Of a stretch of DNA of 54,602 bases, positions 26,483-33,416 are shown piece after piece (position 1 is the stretch's first letter; each line of letters begins with the position of its first letter). Location of the stretch: NCBI GenBank assembly GCA_028872955.1, contig JAGWNX010000013.1, positions 1-54,602 on the forward strand. Direction: 5' to 3'. The notes beneath the pieces were generated by a model. The model was not told the origin of the DNA and searched no databases. It was given only the letters and a program-made list of their open reading frames with translations. The stretch comes from Acidobacteriota bacterium (GTDB lineage: Bacteria; Acidobacteriota; Terriglobia; Terriglobales; Acidobacteriaceae). Position numbers and translations under genes: made by a program.

Positions 26483-28801
26483 TCAGCGAGTAAAGCGCAC
26501 AACGACCTGCGTCCCGACCGGCACCATCGTTCCAGCGGCAGGCACCTGCTCCCGGGCCACGCCACTGCCCACCAGCTCCACACGCAGGCCTGCTGCATTC
26601 GCCTCTTCAATCACGGAGCGCAACGCCGAGCCTACAAACACAGGCACAGCAACACGCTGGCCGGAGTCCACCAGCACACCGCCCTTGGCTTGCGGCCTGG
26701 ACACCGTCTGCTGCAGCGCAGCCGTCTGCTGTGCCGCACCGCTGGCGGCATCGCTGTGGTTGGCCCGAAAGGCTGCCAGCACCCGCGTGGGCAGCATCTG
26801 CACTCCGCCGCCATGGGCATTGCTGCCAGCTCCCGCGTTGCTTTTTGCCGGCTCGCTGCTGGTCGTGCTGGCCGAGGATGCATTCGCACCTGCGCGCAGC
26901 GGATCATCCGCGGGTAAGCTATTCACCTCCGCGAACAGCGCGTCGAGATCGGCAATATTCTCCTGCGGTGCCTCATCCAGGCCCGCCTGCGGAGCACTCG
27001 CTACAAGCTCCTTGGGGCTCTTCAGCGGCTGGTCGTGCGGCACGCCCAGGTACTCCAGCACCTGCTGTGCCACCTCGGCAAAGACCGGCGCGCTCACGGC
27101 TCCGCCATACTTGCTGGCACCCACGGTCGGCGTATCAATGACCACCGCAACCGAGATGGCCGGGTTGCTGACTGGAGCAAAGCCCGCGAAGCTCGCCACC
27201 AGCTTGGTGTGGGAGTACGTGTGCGTTGCCACGTCAATCTTTTGTGCTGTGCCTGTCTTGCCCGCAGAGCTGTACCCGTTCAGCCGCGCCAGCGTGCCCG
27301 TACCCTCAGTCACAATGCCCTGCATCATGCTGCGCATCTTCGCAGAGGTCATCTCACGAATCACGCGATGCGCACCATCAGGCAGCGGCGCAGGCAACTG
27401 GTTCGACGGGTGAAACGCCGCTGGCTGCAGGCGCGGGTCGCCCTTGATCTGGTCGGTAGATTGCAACAGCACATGCGGCGGCATGTACACGCCACCATTG
27501 GCGATGGCGCTCACCATGGTGACCAGCTGCACCGGCGTTACGCCCACCTCCTGCCCAATGGCCAGCGACAGGATGCTGGTGGCACCCCACTTGCGCGGTG
27601 CACGCAGCAGACCGCGCGTCTCGCTGGGCAGCTCAATGCCGGTGCGGTCGCCAAAGCCGAAGCCGCGAATGTAGTCGTAGAACTTATTGTTGCCCAGCTT
27701 CAGCGCCATCTTGGCCGCACCCACGTCGCTGGAGTGCTCCAGCGCGTACTGCACCGTCACCACGCCGAAGTGGTCACTTTTATCATCGTGCAGCGTGCGA
27801 CCGTACATGGTCATGGAACCGCCCTGGCAGTCCACCATGTCCGTCGGTTGCACGCCGGCAGCGTCCAGTGCTGCGGCATAGGTCACCAGCTTGAAGGTGG
27901 AGCCGGGCTCGTACACGTCACTGACCGCCAGATTCGTCAGCACGCTGGCATCCATGTGGCGCTGGTCGTTCGGGTTGAATCGTGGCGACACCGCCAGCGC
28001 CAGAATCTGCCCGGTGTGCGGGTCCTGCACAACCACCGTGCCATGCAGCGCCTTCGTCTTCTCCACCTGCGCATCCAGCGCGCGCTCGGCCATGTACTGA
28101 ATATTGGCGTCGATGGAGAGCACCAGATTCTCGCCCGGCAGCGGCTGGCTCTCTTCGCTGGTCAGTGCCTGCCGCTTGGCGTCGACACCAATCACCATGT
28201 GGCCGGGCGCGCCATGCAGGTCATCGTCAAACTCTCGCTCCAGCCCGCCCAGGCCCACATCGTCGGTTCCCACGTAGCCCAGCACCTGCGCCGCCAGGTC
28301 GTTGTTCGGGTAGAAGCGCTTGAACTCCTTTTGCAGATAGATGCCCTTCAGATTCAGCTCACGCACGCGCTGCGCCGTCTCCGGGTCTACCCGCCGGGCC
28401 ACCCACGCAAAGTTGCGGGAGGCGTTGAAGCGCGCCAGCATCTGCTGCTGCGACGTAAAGGTGTCGTGCGGGTCCGCGTGTACGATCTCGGCCAGAATCT
28501 CGGCAGCCTCCTGCCGGTTGTCGCCAAGCTCCGACGGCACGGCATAGATGCTGTCGGCCAGCACCGTCATCGCCATCTCGCGCAGGTTGCGGTCATACAG
28601 CACACCGCGCCGCGGTGCTACCTCAAAGGTGCGCTGCTGCTGACGCGCCGCCACCTCAACATAGTGCTGGTGCTGCACCAGCTGCAGCCAGCCCAGGCGC
28701 AGACCGATCAGCGCGGTCCAGGCAACAAAGACCAGCGCCACGTAGACGAAGCGGATCCGCCGAATAGGAGCGGTCATCGTCTGCCGTGGCGCTGTGTTCA
28801 T
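26483..28801 (-). CDS. ftsI: Septal peptidoglycan transpeptidase FtsI (PBP3) with PASTA domain
   Basis: FtsI crosslinks septal peptidoglycan as partner of FtsW. The 772-residue product has a short cytoplasmic start, one membrane anchor at about residues 17-37, a pedestal domain with RRGVLYDRN, and a transpeptidase domain with STFK in EPGSTFKLVTY, SSD in EHSSDVGAAKMA (the SxN position) and KTGT in SAGKTGTAQK. A linker rich in Ala and Ser (about 610-700) leads to a single C-terminal PASTA domain of about 65 residues ending in VGTQVVVRFTR. PASTA domains in FtsI are known outside Proteobacteria. An alternative ATG lies eight codons in. Confidence 0.96.
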   Translation of the reverse strand: MNTAPRQTMTAPIRRIRFVYVALVFVAWTALIGLRLGWLQLVQHQHYVEVAARQQQRTFEVAPRRGVLYDRNLREMAMTVLADSIYAVPSELGDNRQEAAEILAEIVHADPHDTFTSQQQMLARFNASRNFAWVARRVDPETAQRVRELNLKGIYLQKEFKRFYPNNDLAAQVLGYVGTDDVGLGGLEREFDDDLHGAPGHMVIGVDAKRQALTSEESQPLPGENLVLSIDANIQYMAERALDAQVEKTKALHGTVVVQDPHTGQILALAVSPRFNPNDQRHMDASVLTNLAVSDVYEPGSTFKLVTYAAALDAAGVQPTDMVDCQGGSMTMYGRTLHDDKSDHFGVVTVQYALEHSSDVGAAKMALKLGNNKFYDYIRGFGFGDRTGIELPSETRGLLRAPRKWGATSILSLAIGQEVGVTPVQLVTMVSAIANGGVYMPPHVLLQSTDQIKGDPRLQPAAFHPSNQLPAPLPDGAHRVIREMTSAKMRSMMQGIVTEGTGTLARLNGYSSAGKTGTAQKIDVATHTYSHTKLVASFAGFAPVSNPAISVAVVIDTPTVGASKYGGAVSAPVFAEVAQQVLEYLGVPHDQPLKSPKELVASAPQAGLDEAPQENIADLDALFAEVNSLPADDPLRAGANASSASTTSSEPAKSNAGAGSNAHGGGVQMLPTRVLAAFRANHSDAASGAAQQTAALQQTVSRPQAKGGVLVDSGQRVAVPVFVGSALRSVIEEANAAGLRVELVGSGVAREQVPAAGTMVPVGTQVVVRFTR

Positions 28802-28859
28802 CTCTGTCCTGATCCTGCAAAAATACTTGGCGTGGCGTCCCTCTCAGGCCAAGCCGTGC

Positions 28860-29387
28860 TTACGGCTGCACCGGCACCACAGGCGACGCCGCCTGCGCAA
28901 CCACCGGAGCGCCGCTCGTCCCCATCTCCTGCCGGATCACCTGTCCCGGCTGTGGCTCATCCAGCCCCAGCTGATGGGCGATATGGTCGATCCGCTGCGG
29001 ATCCGTCAACTGCGCCTCGTTCAATCGCAGCTGCCGGTTCTCCTCGCGCAACTGCTCTACCTGTTGCTTCTGCGACTCCACGTGGTAGCCCACTTCGATG
29101 GCGGCAAAGTGCTGCCATACGTAGACCATCACCAGCAGAAACATCAGACTCACTACAATCGTAAACTGTCGCATCGCGCGGCGACGCTCGGGGTCGTCCG
29201 CCTTCACGATCCGGCTGTTATCAATGTGCTTGGCAAAGAACACCTCTGGCGTAGGGCCGCGACGCGCCTTCTTCTGCGCCTCAAACAGCGTGCGGTTGCG
29301 CTCTGCGATCGACGGCACACGACCAGCGCCCTCGCGCTGCGTGCTCATTACTCCGATCTGCTGCCCTGTCACCGCTGTCGTCGCCAT
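28860..29387 (-). CDS. ftsL: FtsL-like cell division protein
   Basis: The 175-residue product has a cytoplasmic region of about 70 residues, one membrane segment (FTIVVSLMFLLVMVYVW), then a coiled-coil stretch with QKQQVEQLREENRQLRL and a short Pro/Val/Ala-rich tail. This layout and the place between rsmH and ftsI define FtsL, which forms the FtsQLB complex that activates FtsWI. Sequence identity in this family is very low, so the call rests on topology and position. The cytoplasmic part is longer than the roughly 35 residues in E. coli. GGTGGAG precedes the ATG. A 221-bp gap with an inverted repeat separates it from rsmH. Confidence 0.85.
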   Translation of the reverse strand: MATTAVTGQQIGVMSTQREGAGRVPSIAERNRTLFEAQKKARRGPTPEVFFAKHIDNSRIVKADDPERRRAMRQFTIVVSLMFLLVMVYVWQHFAAIEVGYHVESQKQQVEQLREENRQLRLNEAQLTDPQRIDHIAHQLGLDEPQPGQVIRQEMGTSGAPVVAQAASPVVPVQP

Positions 29388-29452
29388 CGCTCCACCTCGT
29401 CCGCCTGTGCGGAACCGCCTATGCTCTCTGCCTCTCTCCCCATACTTTCAAC

Positions 29453-29535
29453 CGGGCCGGGATTGCTAAGGGTGAGGGGACTTTGTACGACTGAGTTGTC
29501 TTTCGCCTGAAAGAAGGTGGGACAACCCCGGCCCG
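29453..29535 (-). promoter_or_regulatory. Candidate structured RNA element between rsmH and ftsL
   Basis: On the minus (transcribed) strand CGGGCCGGGGTTG can pair with CAATCCCGGCCCG 57 nt downstream, a 13-bp stem with one G-U pair. Inside, GTTGTC can pair with GACAAC around a small TTTC/GAAA stem, and this inner pairing uses four bases of the outer stem. The two folds exclude each other in part, as in attenuators or riboswitches. It does not match a riboswitch class I can recall, and no U-tract follows the outer stem. Confidence 0.4.
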
Positions 29536-29608
29536 ATTTCTCGCTTCACCCGATCTTCCTAGGATTGCACCATTTCCTGTGCATTGCTCCCGGAATCGGG
29601 CGGAAAAC

Positions 29609-30502
29609 CTAAACTCTTGCTGCTGCTCTCAACTTCGCGCTGCGCGATCGCGGATTGCGGCGCTGCTCTTCCTCGGTTGCCGTAATCGGCTTCTTCGTCA
29701 ACACGTCGTACACTTTGTTCCGGCTGCCCTCACGAAACGCATCTTTCACCAGCCGGTCCTCCAGCGAGTGGAAGCTGATCAACACCAGCCGCCCACCCTT
29801 CTTCAGTAGAGATGGCGCGCACTCCAGCAGCGACCGGATCTCTCCCAGCTCATCATTCACTCGAATCCGAAGGGCCTGAAAGGTTCGCGTTGCGGGATGA
29901 ATCTTGTCACCCTTCATTGAGGGGGCCGCGGCCGATACGACTCTGGCCAATTCCGCCGTCGTCTCTATCGGCCGCGCCCTCACAATGGCTCTGGCGATTC
30001 TCCGCGACCTCCTTTCCTCTCCGAATTCGTAAATCAGGTCGGCGAGAACGTTTTCGTCTTCCTGATTTACCACTTGCCCGGCCGTCTCCCCGCTGCGCGT
30101 ATCCATCCGCATGTCCAGGGGACCTTCCGACCGAAAACTGAATCCGCGGTGCGCCTCATCCAGCTGCAGGCTGCTTACGCCGAAGTCGGCGAGCAGGCCA
30201 TCCAGGCTTCCGGGCGCGATCACACTCGCAGCCTCAGAGAACGCCTTCGGCACCAGCTCCACGGCGGGCATCTCGCTGCCCAGCTCCGCAGCCAGCTGTT
30301 CCAGCCGCTGCGTGGCCAGCGCCATCGCCTGCGGATCACGGTCAAAGCAGATCAACCTGCCCTTGCCGCCCAGCCGACGCGCTATCGCCGAGGAGTGCCC
30401 GGCCAGGCCCAGTGTGGCATCTGCCACCACACCGCCGGGACGCACCATCAAGTACTCCAAAACCTCTTCTGAAAGAACGGGCACATGCTGCGGATCACTC
30501 AT
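29609..30502 (-). CDS. rsmH: 16S rRNA (cytosine-1402-N4)-methyltransferase
   Basis: RsmH (MraW) methylates N4 of C1402 in the 16S rRNA decoding centre. The 297-residue product has HVPVLSEEVLEYL at the start, the SAM motif VADATLGLAGHS, ADFGVSSLQLDEAHRGFSF and the C-terminal LISFHSLEDRLVK. In most bacteria motif I is DATLGxGGHS; here it reads DATLGLAGHS with one Gly replaced by Ala, a common variant. GGGAAG lies just upstream of the ATG. It is 51 bp downstream of mraZ. Confidence 0.97.
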   Translation of the reverse strand: MSDPQHVPVLSEEVLEYLMVRPGGVVADATLGLAGHSSAIARRLGGKGRLICFDRDPQAMALATQRLEQLAAELGSEMPAVELVPKAFSEAASVIAPGSLDGLLADFGVSSLQLDEAHRGFSFRSEGPLDMRMDTRSGETAGQVVNQEDENVLADLIYEFGEERRSRRIARAIVRARPIETTAELARVVSAAAPSMKGDKIHPATRTFQALRIRVNDELGEIRSLLECAPSLLKKGGRLVLISFHSLEDRLVKDAFREGSRNKVYDVLTKKPITATEEEQRRNPRSRSAKLRAAARV

Positions 30503-30553
30503 CTTCTTCCCGCCTTCTGTGCTGCCCCTGGGGGCCCGTCTACCTGCTGCCGT

Positions 30554-31015
30554 CTACTGCCGCGGCATTGTCTTCTCTGCAAAGGCGGCCAGGTCACTCT
30601 CGCTCAACTGGATCACCTCTCCTGCGCCCTTCAACTCGGCCTCAAACAGCGCCGCATTCACCACCTCCAGGTGGTCCTGCGAGCCCAGTACATTCACCTC
30701 GCCCTTCACCGAAGCCGACTCCCGCAACAACTGAGGAATCAACAGCCGGCCCTGCGCGTCCATCTCTGCCATCTGGCCGTAGTAGTTCGTCACGTCCAGA
30801 AACTTCTTCCGCACCGGGTCCATCGGGGAGAGCTTCTCGAGCGATGCCTCGATTGCCTCCCAGGACCGCAGCGGATAAACCTTGGCCCGCTTGCCATCCA
30901 GGCTGGTGATGTAGAACTGTGCCCCGTACTTTTCATCCACTTCGCGCTTGAAGTCCGCCGGCAGCTTCAGCCGGCCCTTCTCGTCAACGCGTGTTGGGTG
31001 ATTTCCGCGGAACAT
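30554..31015 (-). CDS. mraZ: Transcriptional regulator MraZ
   Basis: MraZ is a ring-forming AbrB-fold DNA-binding protein that represses its own dcw operon in E. coli. The 153-residue product has the two DxxxR-type half motifs, VDEKGRLKLPADF at about residue 11 and MDAQGRLLIPQLL at about residue 88. It is first in the cluster. A ladder of GTGG-like boxes lies 76-118 bp upstream, fitting autoregulation. The ATG at 31015 starts MFRGNHPTRVDEKG, the standard N-terminus of the family. Confidence 0.97.
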   Translation of the reverse strand: MFRGNHPTRVDEKGRLKLPADFKREVDEKYGAQFYITSLDGKRAKVYPLRSWEAIEASLEKLSPMDPVRKKFLDVTNYYGQMAEMDAQGRLLIPQLLRESASVKGEVNVLGSQDHLEVVNAALFEAELKGAGEVIQLSESDLAAFAEKTMPRQ

Positions 31016-31340
31016 AACAACCTCGACACCTGAACCTGGCCAAATCCCTTGGAACCTGCCCTCGAGCGGTAAAATCGGATCAGATGTACCTCACTTGGTC
31101 CCACTTGATCCATTTTTGACCACTTGACTCCACTATCCTGACCTGCCAGCCAGCGGCTGTAAAGCGCAAATTTCCCTTGCACTCTGCAATTCCCGCCGCG
31201 AAATGTGGAAAACTCAGGCGCTTGCGCCCACCCCTGCACAGCCCCCTACATCTTGTGTTGGCAAAGAAGGTTCGTCCCGTCGGCGTTACTTGTCGCCGCG
31301 CGAAGAGCTCTGGTAAGCGAAATAAAGGCGAAGACGCGGG
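31016..31340. other. Gene-free region upstream of mraZ
   Basis: No credible gene is present in these 325 bp. The region holds the putative MraZ boxes at 31091-31133 and, further from mraZ, AT-richer patches with no clear -35/-10 pair that I can defend. The dcw promoter probably lies here. Confidence 0.6.
31091..31133 (-). promoter_or_regulatory. mraZ: Putative MraZ operator: repeated GTGG boxes
   Basis: On the minus strand GTGG-like boxes begin at 31133, 31123, 31113 (ATGG), 31104 (GTGGG) and 31094 (GTGAG), so spacings are 10, 10, 9 and 10 bp, one helical turn each. E. coli MraZ binds TGGG-type direct repeats with 5-nt spacers upstream of mraZ; the arrangement here has the same logic with five boxes. 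Confidence 0.7.
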
Positions 31341-31865
31341 CTACGCGCTACGATCCCGGCGGCGCAGCAACCACATCAGGTAGGCCAGCACCAGCAGATT
31401 GATGGCGATCAGTCCTGCGCGGAAGAAGCTGGGCTCGCGAACGAGCTCGTAGAACTCCCACGGCAGAAACGAGACCGTCAGCAGCAGCGTCAGGTACTCG
31501 GCCCACTCTTTTTCCAGCAGCAGCCCCACGCCCTCGGTCAGGGCCAGTGCGGAGTAGGCAAAGGTGGCCAGGCCGATCTGCCACAGCCGGTGCGGGTCAA
31601 TCGCATCCGCCTTCGCCATCAGGATGGAGACAACGCGGCTCTCAGGGTCAAACCGGAGCGCCGTGGCCAGCTTCATTATCTCGTCGCCGAGATCGCGATG
31701 CAGCAGATGCAAGGCGCCGATGCCGATGCCGAAGAACAGAACCGCCTTGCCGAGTTTGAACAGGCCGATCGCCACCAGACCGCTATCGTGCTGGCGGTGC
31801 GCCGTCCGGGTCTGCGGCGTGGTCTGTTCTTCCTGCACGGTTGTATTGGTCATCTCGCCTTGCAC
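31341..31865 (-). CDS. DUF2127 family membrane protein
   Basis: The 174-residue product has a polar N-terminus of about 28 residues, then GLVAIGLFKLGKAVLFFGIG, two further membrane segments around LWQIGLATFAYSALALTEGVG and LTLLLTVSFLPWEFYELV, and a last one before the RRRDRS end. The pattern of KLxKAxLFF plus WAEYLTxxxTxxFLPxEFYEL is characteristic of DUF2127, an inner-membrane family of unknown function. The start is the ATG at 31865, or possibly the ATG four codons later. It reads away from mraZ's upstream region in the same orientation as the dcw cluster, but the 325-bp gap makes cotranscription unlikely. Confidence 0.82.
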   Translation of the reverse strand: MQGEMTNTTVQEEQTTPQTRTAHRQHDSGLVAIGLFKLGKAVLFFGIGIGALHLLHRDLGDEIMKLATALRFDPESRVVSILMAKADAIDPHRLWQIGLATFAYSALALTEGVGLLLEKEWAEYLTLLLTVSFLPWEFYELVREPSFFRAGLIAINLLVLAYLMWLLRRRDRSA

Positions 31866-32099
31866 TGGGCCCCGTCCTCTCAGTTGACTGCCCTCGCTCC
31901 CAGATTGTCAACGCCACCCTTGTGCTACGCCGGGCCAGAGTTGGTGTACCTGATCGGTGTGACTGATCGTCGCGCTCGCGGTCGAGCCCCGATATTTGAT
32001 ATTTGTCGTCCTGGCCAATCCAGTCGTCACGCCACGGCGTAGATGCTAAGGAACCCGTTGCACGGGCAGATCCAGAAGACACACGAAAGGGAATCGATC

Positions 32100-32654
32100 A
32101 TGTCTAAGAAGATGCTTGCCACGCTCGCCACCGCTGCACTCGCTCTCTCCACCCTGACCGCTGTTGCGCAGAAGGACCCGGATGTAGGCGGAGCGCCCAT
32201 GTACCCAACCAAGACCATCGTTGCCAACGCCGTCAACTCGCCGATCCACACCACGCTGGTGGCTGCAGTGAAGGCCGCTGGACTGGTGGATACGCTCAAC
32301 AGCGCCGGTCCGTTCACTGTCTTTGCCCCTACCAACGATGCCTTCGCCAAGCTGCCGGCCGGCACCGTGGAGACGCTGGTGAAGCCCGAGAACCATGACA
32401 CGCTGGTCAAAATTCTGACCTACCACGTCGTGCCCGGACGCATCAGCGCCAAGCAGCTGGCCGCGATGATCAAGAAGGGCCACGGCAAGGCCACGCTGAA
32501 GACGGTGCAGGGGGAGGAGCTGATCGCAACCAGATCTGGCGACACCATCATGCTGACGGACGCGAAGGGCGGCATGGCAACCGTCACCACGGCCGACGTC
32601 TTCCAGTCGAACGGCGTGATCCACGTGATCGACACGGTGCTGATGCCCAATTAG
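32100..32654 (+). CDS. Secreted fasciclin (FAS1) domain protein
   Basis: The 184-residue product has a signal peptide (MSKKMLATLATAALALSTL, cleavage near AVAQ) followed by one FAS1 domain. Both FAS1 boxes are clear: H1 in GPFTVFAPTNDAFAKLPAGT and the later TYHVVPGRI, and the C-terminal H2-like SNGVIHVIDTVLMPN. FAS1 domains mediate adhesion or matrix binding in the periplasm or outside the cell. AAGGGA lies 7 nt before the ATG at 32100. A likely terminator follows at 32709. Upstream, GATATTTGATATTTG at 31991-32005 is a short direct repeat that might be a regulatory site. Confidence 0.92.
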   Translation: MSKKMLATLATAALALSTLTAVAQKDPDVGGAPMYPTKTIVANAVNSPIHTTLVAAVKAAGLVDTLNSAGPFTVFAPTNDAFAKLPAGTVETLVKPENHDTLVKILTYHVVPGRISAKQLAAMIKKGHGKATLKTVQGEELIATRSGDTIMLTDAKGGMATVTTADVFQSNGVIHVIDTVLMPN

Positions 32655-32708
32655 CCGACCGGCTGGCGTCGATCGGCGCACGGCCTTCCTTCTCGGGCTA
32701 CCACCCGA

Positions 32709-32747
32709 CACGCGGCGCTCTTCAGGCGGGGAGCGTCGCGTGCTTTT
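32709..32747 (+). terminator. Rho-independent terminator after the fasciclin gene
   Basis: CACGCGGCGCTC pairs with GAGCGTCGCGTG (one G-U pair) across a 10-nt loop, and CTTTTGT follows. It lies 54 bp past the stop codon. Confidence 0.7.
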
Positions 32748-32791
32748 GTATCTTCACACTCTCGACCCGCATCTCTCAGTACAGTGGATCT

Positions 32792-33352
32792 ATGCGCCAT
32801 ACCTTCCAGGTCGAGCAGTGGCTTCCCTACCCGGTGGAGTTCGTCTTCTCTTTCTTCGCGAACCCGGAGAACCTGCCGAGGCTGATGCCTCGCTGGCAGC
32901 GCGCTCGCATTGAGGAGGCGGCCTTTACCTCGCCGCCACCCATGCCCCCGGCACCGCCCGGCGTGCAGCGACTGCCCGCGGTAGCTGCCGGGCCCGGCAC
33001 TCGGATGACGCTCTCGCTGCGTCCGTTCCCGTTCGCACCCATTCGCCTGCCGTGGGAGGCCGAGATCCCCGAGTTTGTCTGGGATGACCACTTCTGCGAC
33101 ATCCAGCTGCGTGGCCCCTTTGCCTACTGGCGGCACTGCCACTTTGTCGCGGCCGCGCGCCATCCTGAGTCTGGCGCCGCGGGCTGCACGGTTCGCGACC
33201 ACATTGAGTACGAACTGCCGCTGGGGCTGCTCGGCGATCTTGCGCACCGGCTCTTCGTCAGGGCGCAGCTGCGCAGTACCTTTGCGTATCGTCACGCCCG
33301 TACGCAGGAGATGCTGGCCAGGGCCGCTGCATCGATGCAGCGCAGCGCCTGA
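32792..33352 (+). CDS. SRPBCC / START-like ligand-binding protein
   Basis: The 186-residue product begins VEQWLPYPVEFVFSFFANP, the opening beta strand and helix of the SRPBCC (polyketide cyclase, Bet v1-like) fold. It continues with NLPRLMP, a Pro-rich insertion (PPPMPPAPPG), FVWDDHFCDIQLRGPFAYWRH shortened to the typical F-x-D-x2-x3-GPF-x2-W-x-H pattern, and HIEYELPLGLLGDLAHRL near the end. This pattern resembles proteins sometimes labelled as cell-division-inhibitor-like SRPBCC proteins. A cytoplasmic role with an unknown small hydrophobic ligand is likely. A strong terminator follows 20 bp after the stop. Confidence 0.8.
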   Translation: MRHTFQVEQWLPYPVEFVFSFFANPENLPRLMPRWQRARIEEAAFTSPPPMPPAPPGVQRLPAVAAGPGTRMTLSLRPFPFAPIRLPWEAEIPEFVWDDHFCDIQLRGPFAYWRHCHFVAAARHPESGAAGCTVRDHIEYELPLGLLGDLAHRLFVRAQLRSTFAYRHARTQEMLARAAASMQRSA

Positions 33353-33372
33353 GCCCCTGCCGGGCACAAAGA

Positions 33373-33398
33373 AAGGCTGCCCGCGGGCAGCCTTTTTT
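33373..33398. terminator. Bidirectional terminator between the SRPBCC gene and dxs
   Basis: AAGGCTGCCC and GGGCAGCCTT form a GC-rich hairpin followed by six T on the plus strand. On the minus strand the hairpin is followed by TTTCTTT, so it may also serve dxs, whose stop is 19 bp away. Confidence 0.85.
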
Positions 33399-33416
33399 CC
33401 TCCGGCAACGTGCGGA

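Noticed and set aside
27035-29164. A 709-codon plus-strand open frame over ftsI and ftsL
   Set aside because: Antisense shadow of ftsI with His/Arg/Gln-rich composition and no recognisable motif.
29453-29535. ydaO/c-di-AMP riboswitch or other known class between rsmH and ftsL
   Set aside because: The conserved sequence blocks I know for those classes are missing; kept only as an unassigned structured element.
31250-31275. NrdR-like box (ACACAAGATGTAG on the minus strand) far upstream of mraZ
   Set aside because: Single partial match, with no nrd gene nearby and no paired site.
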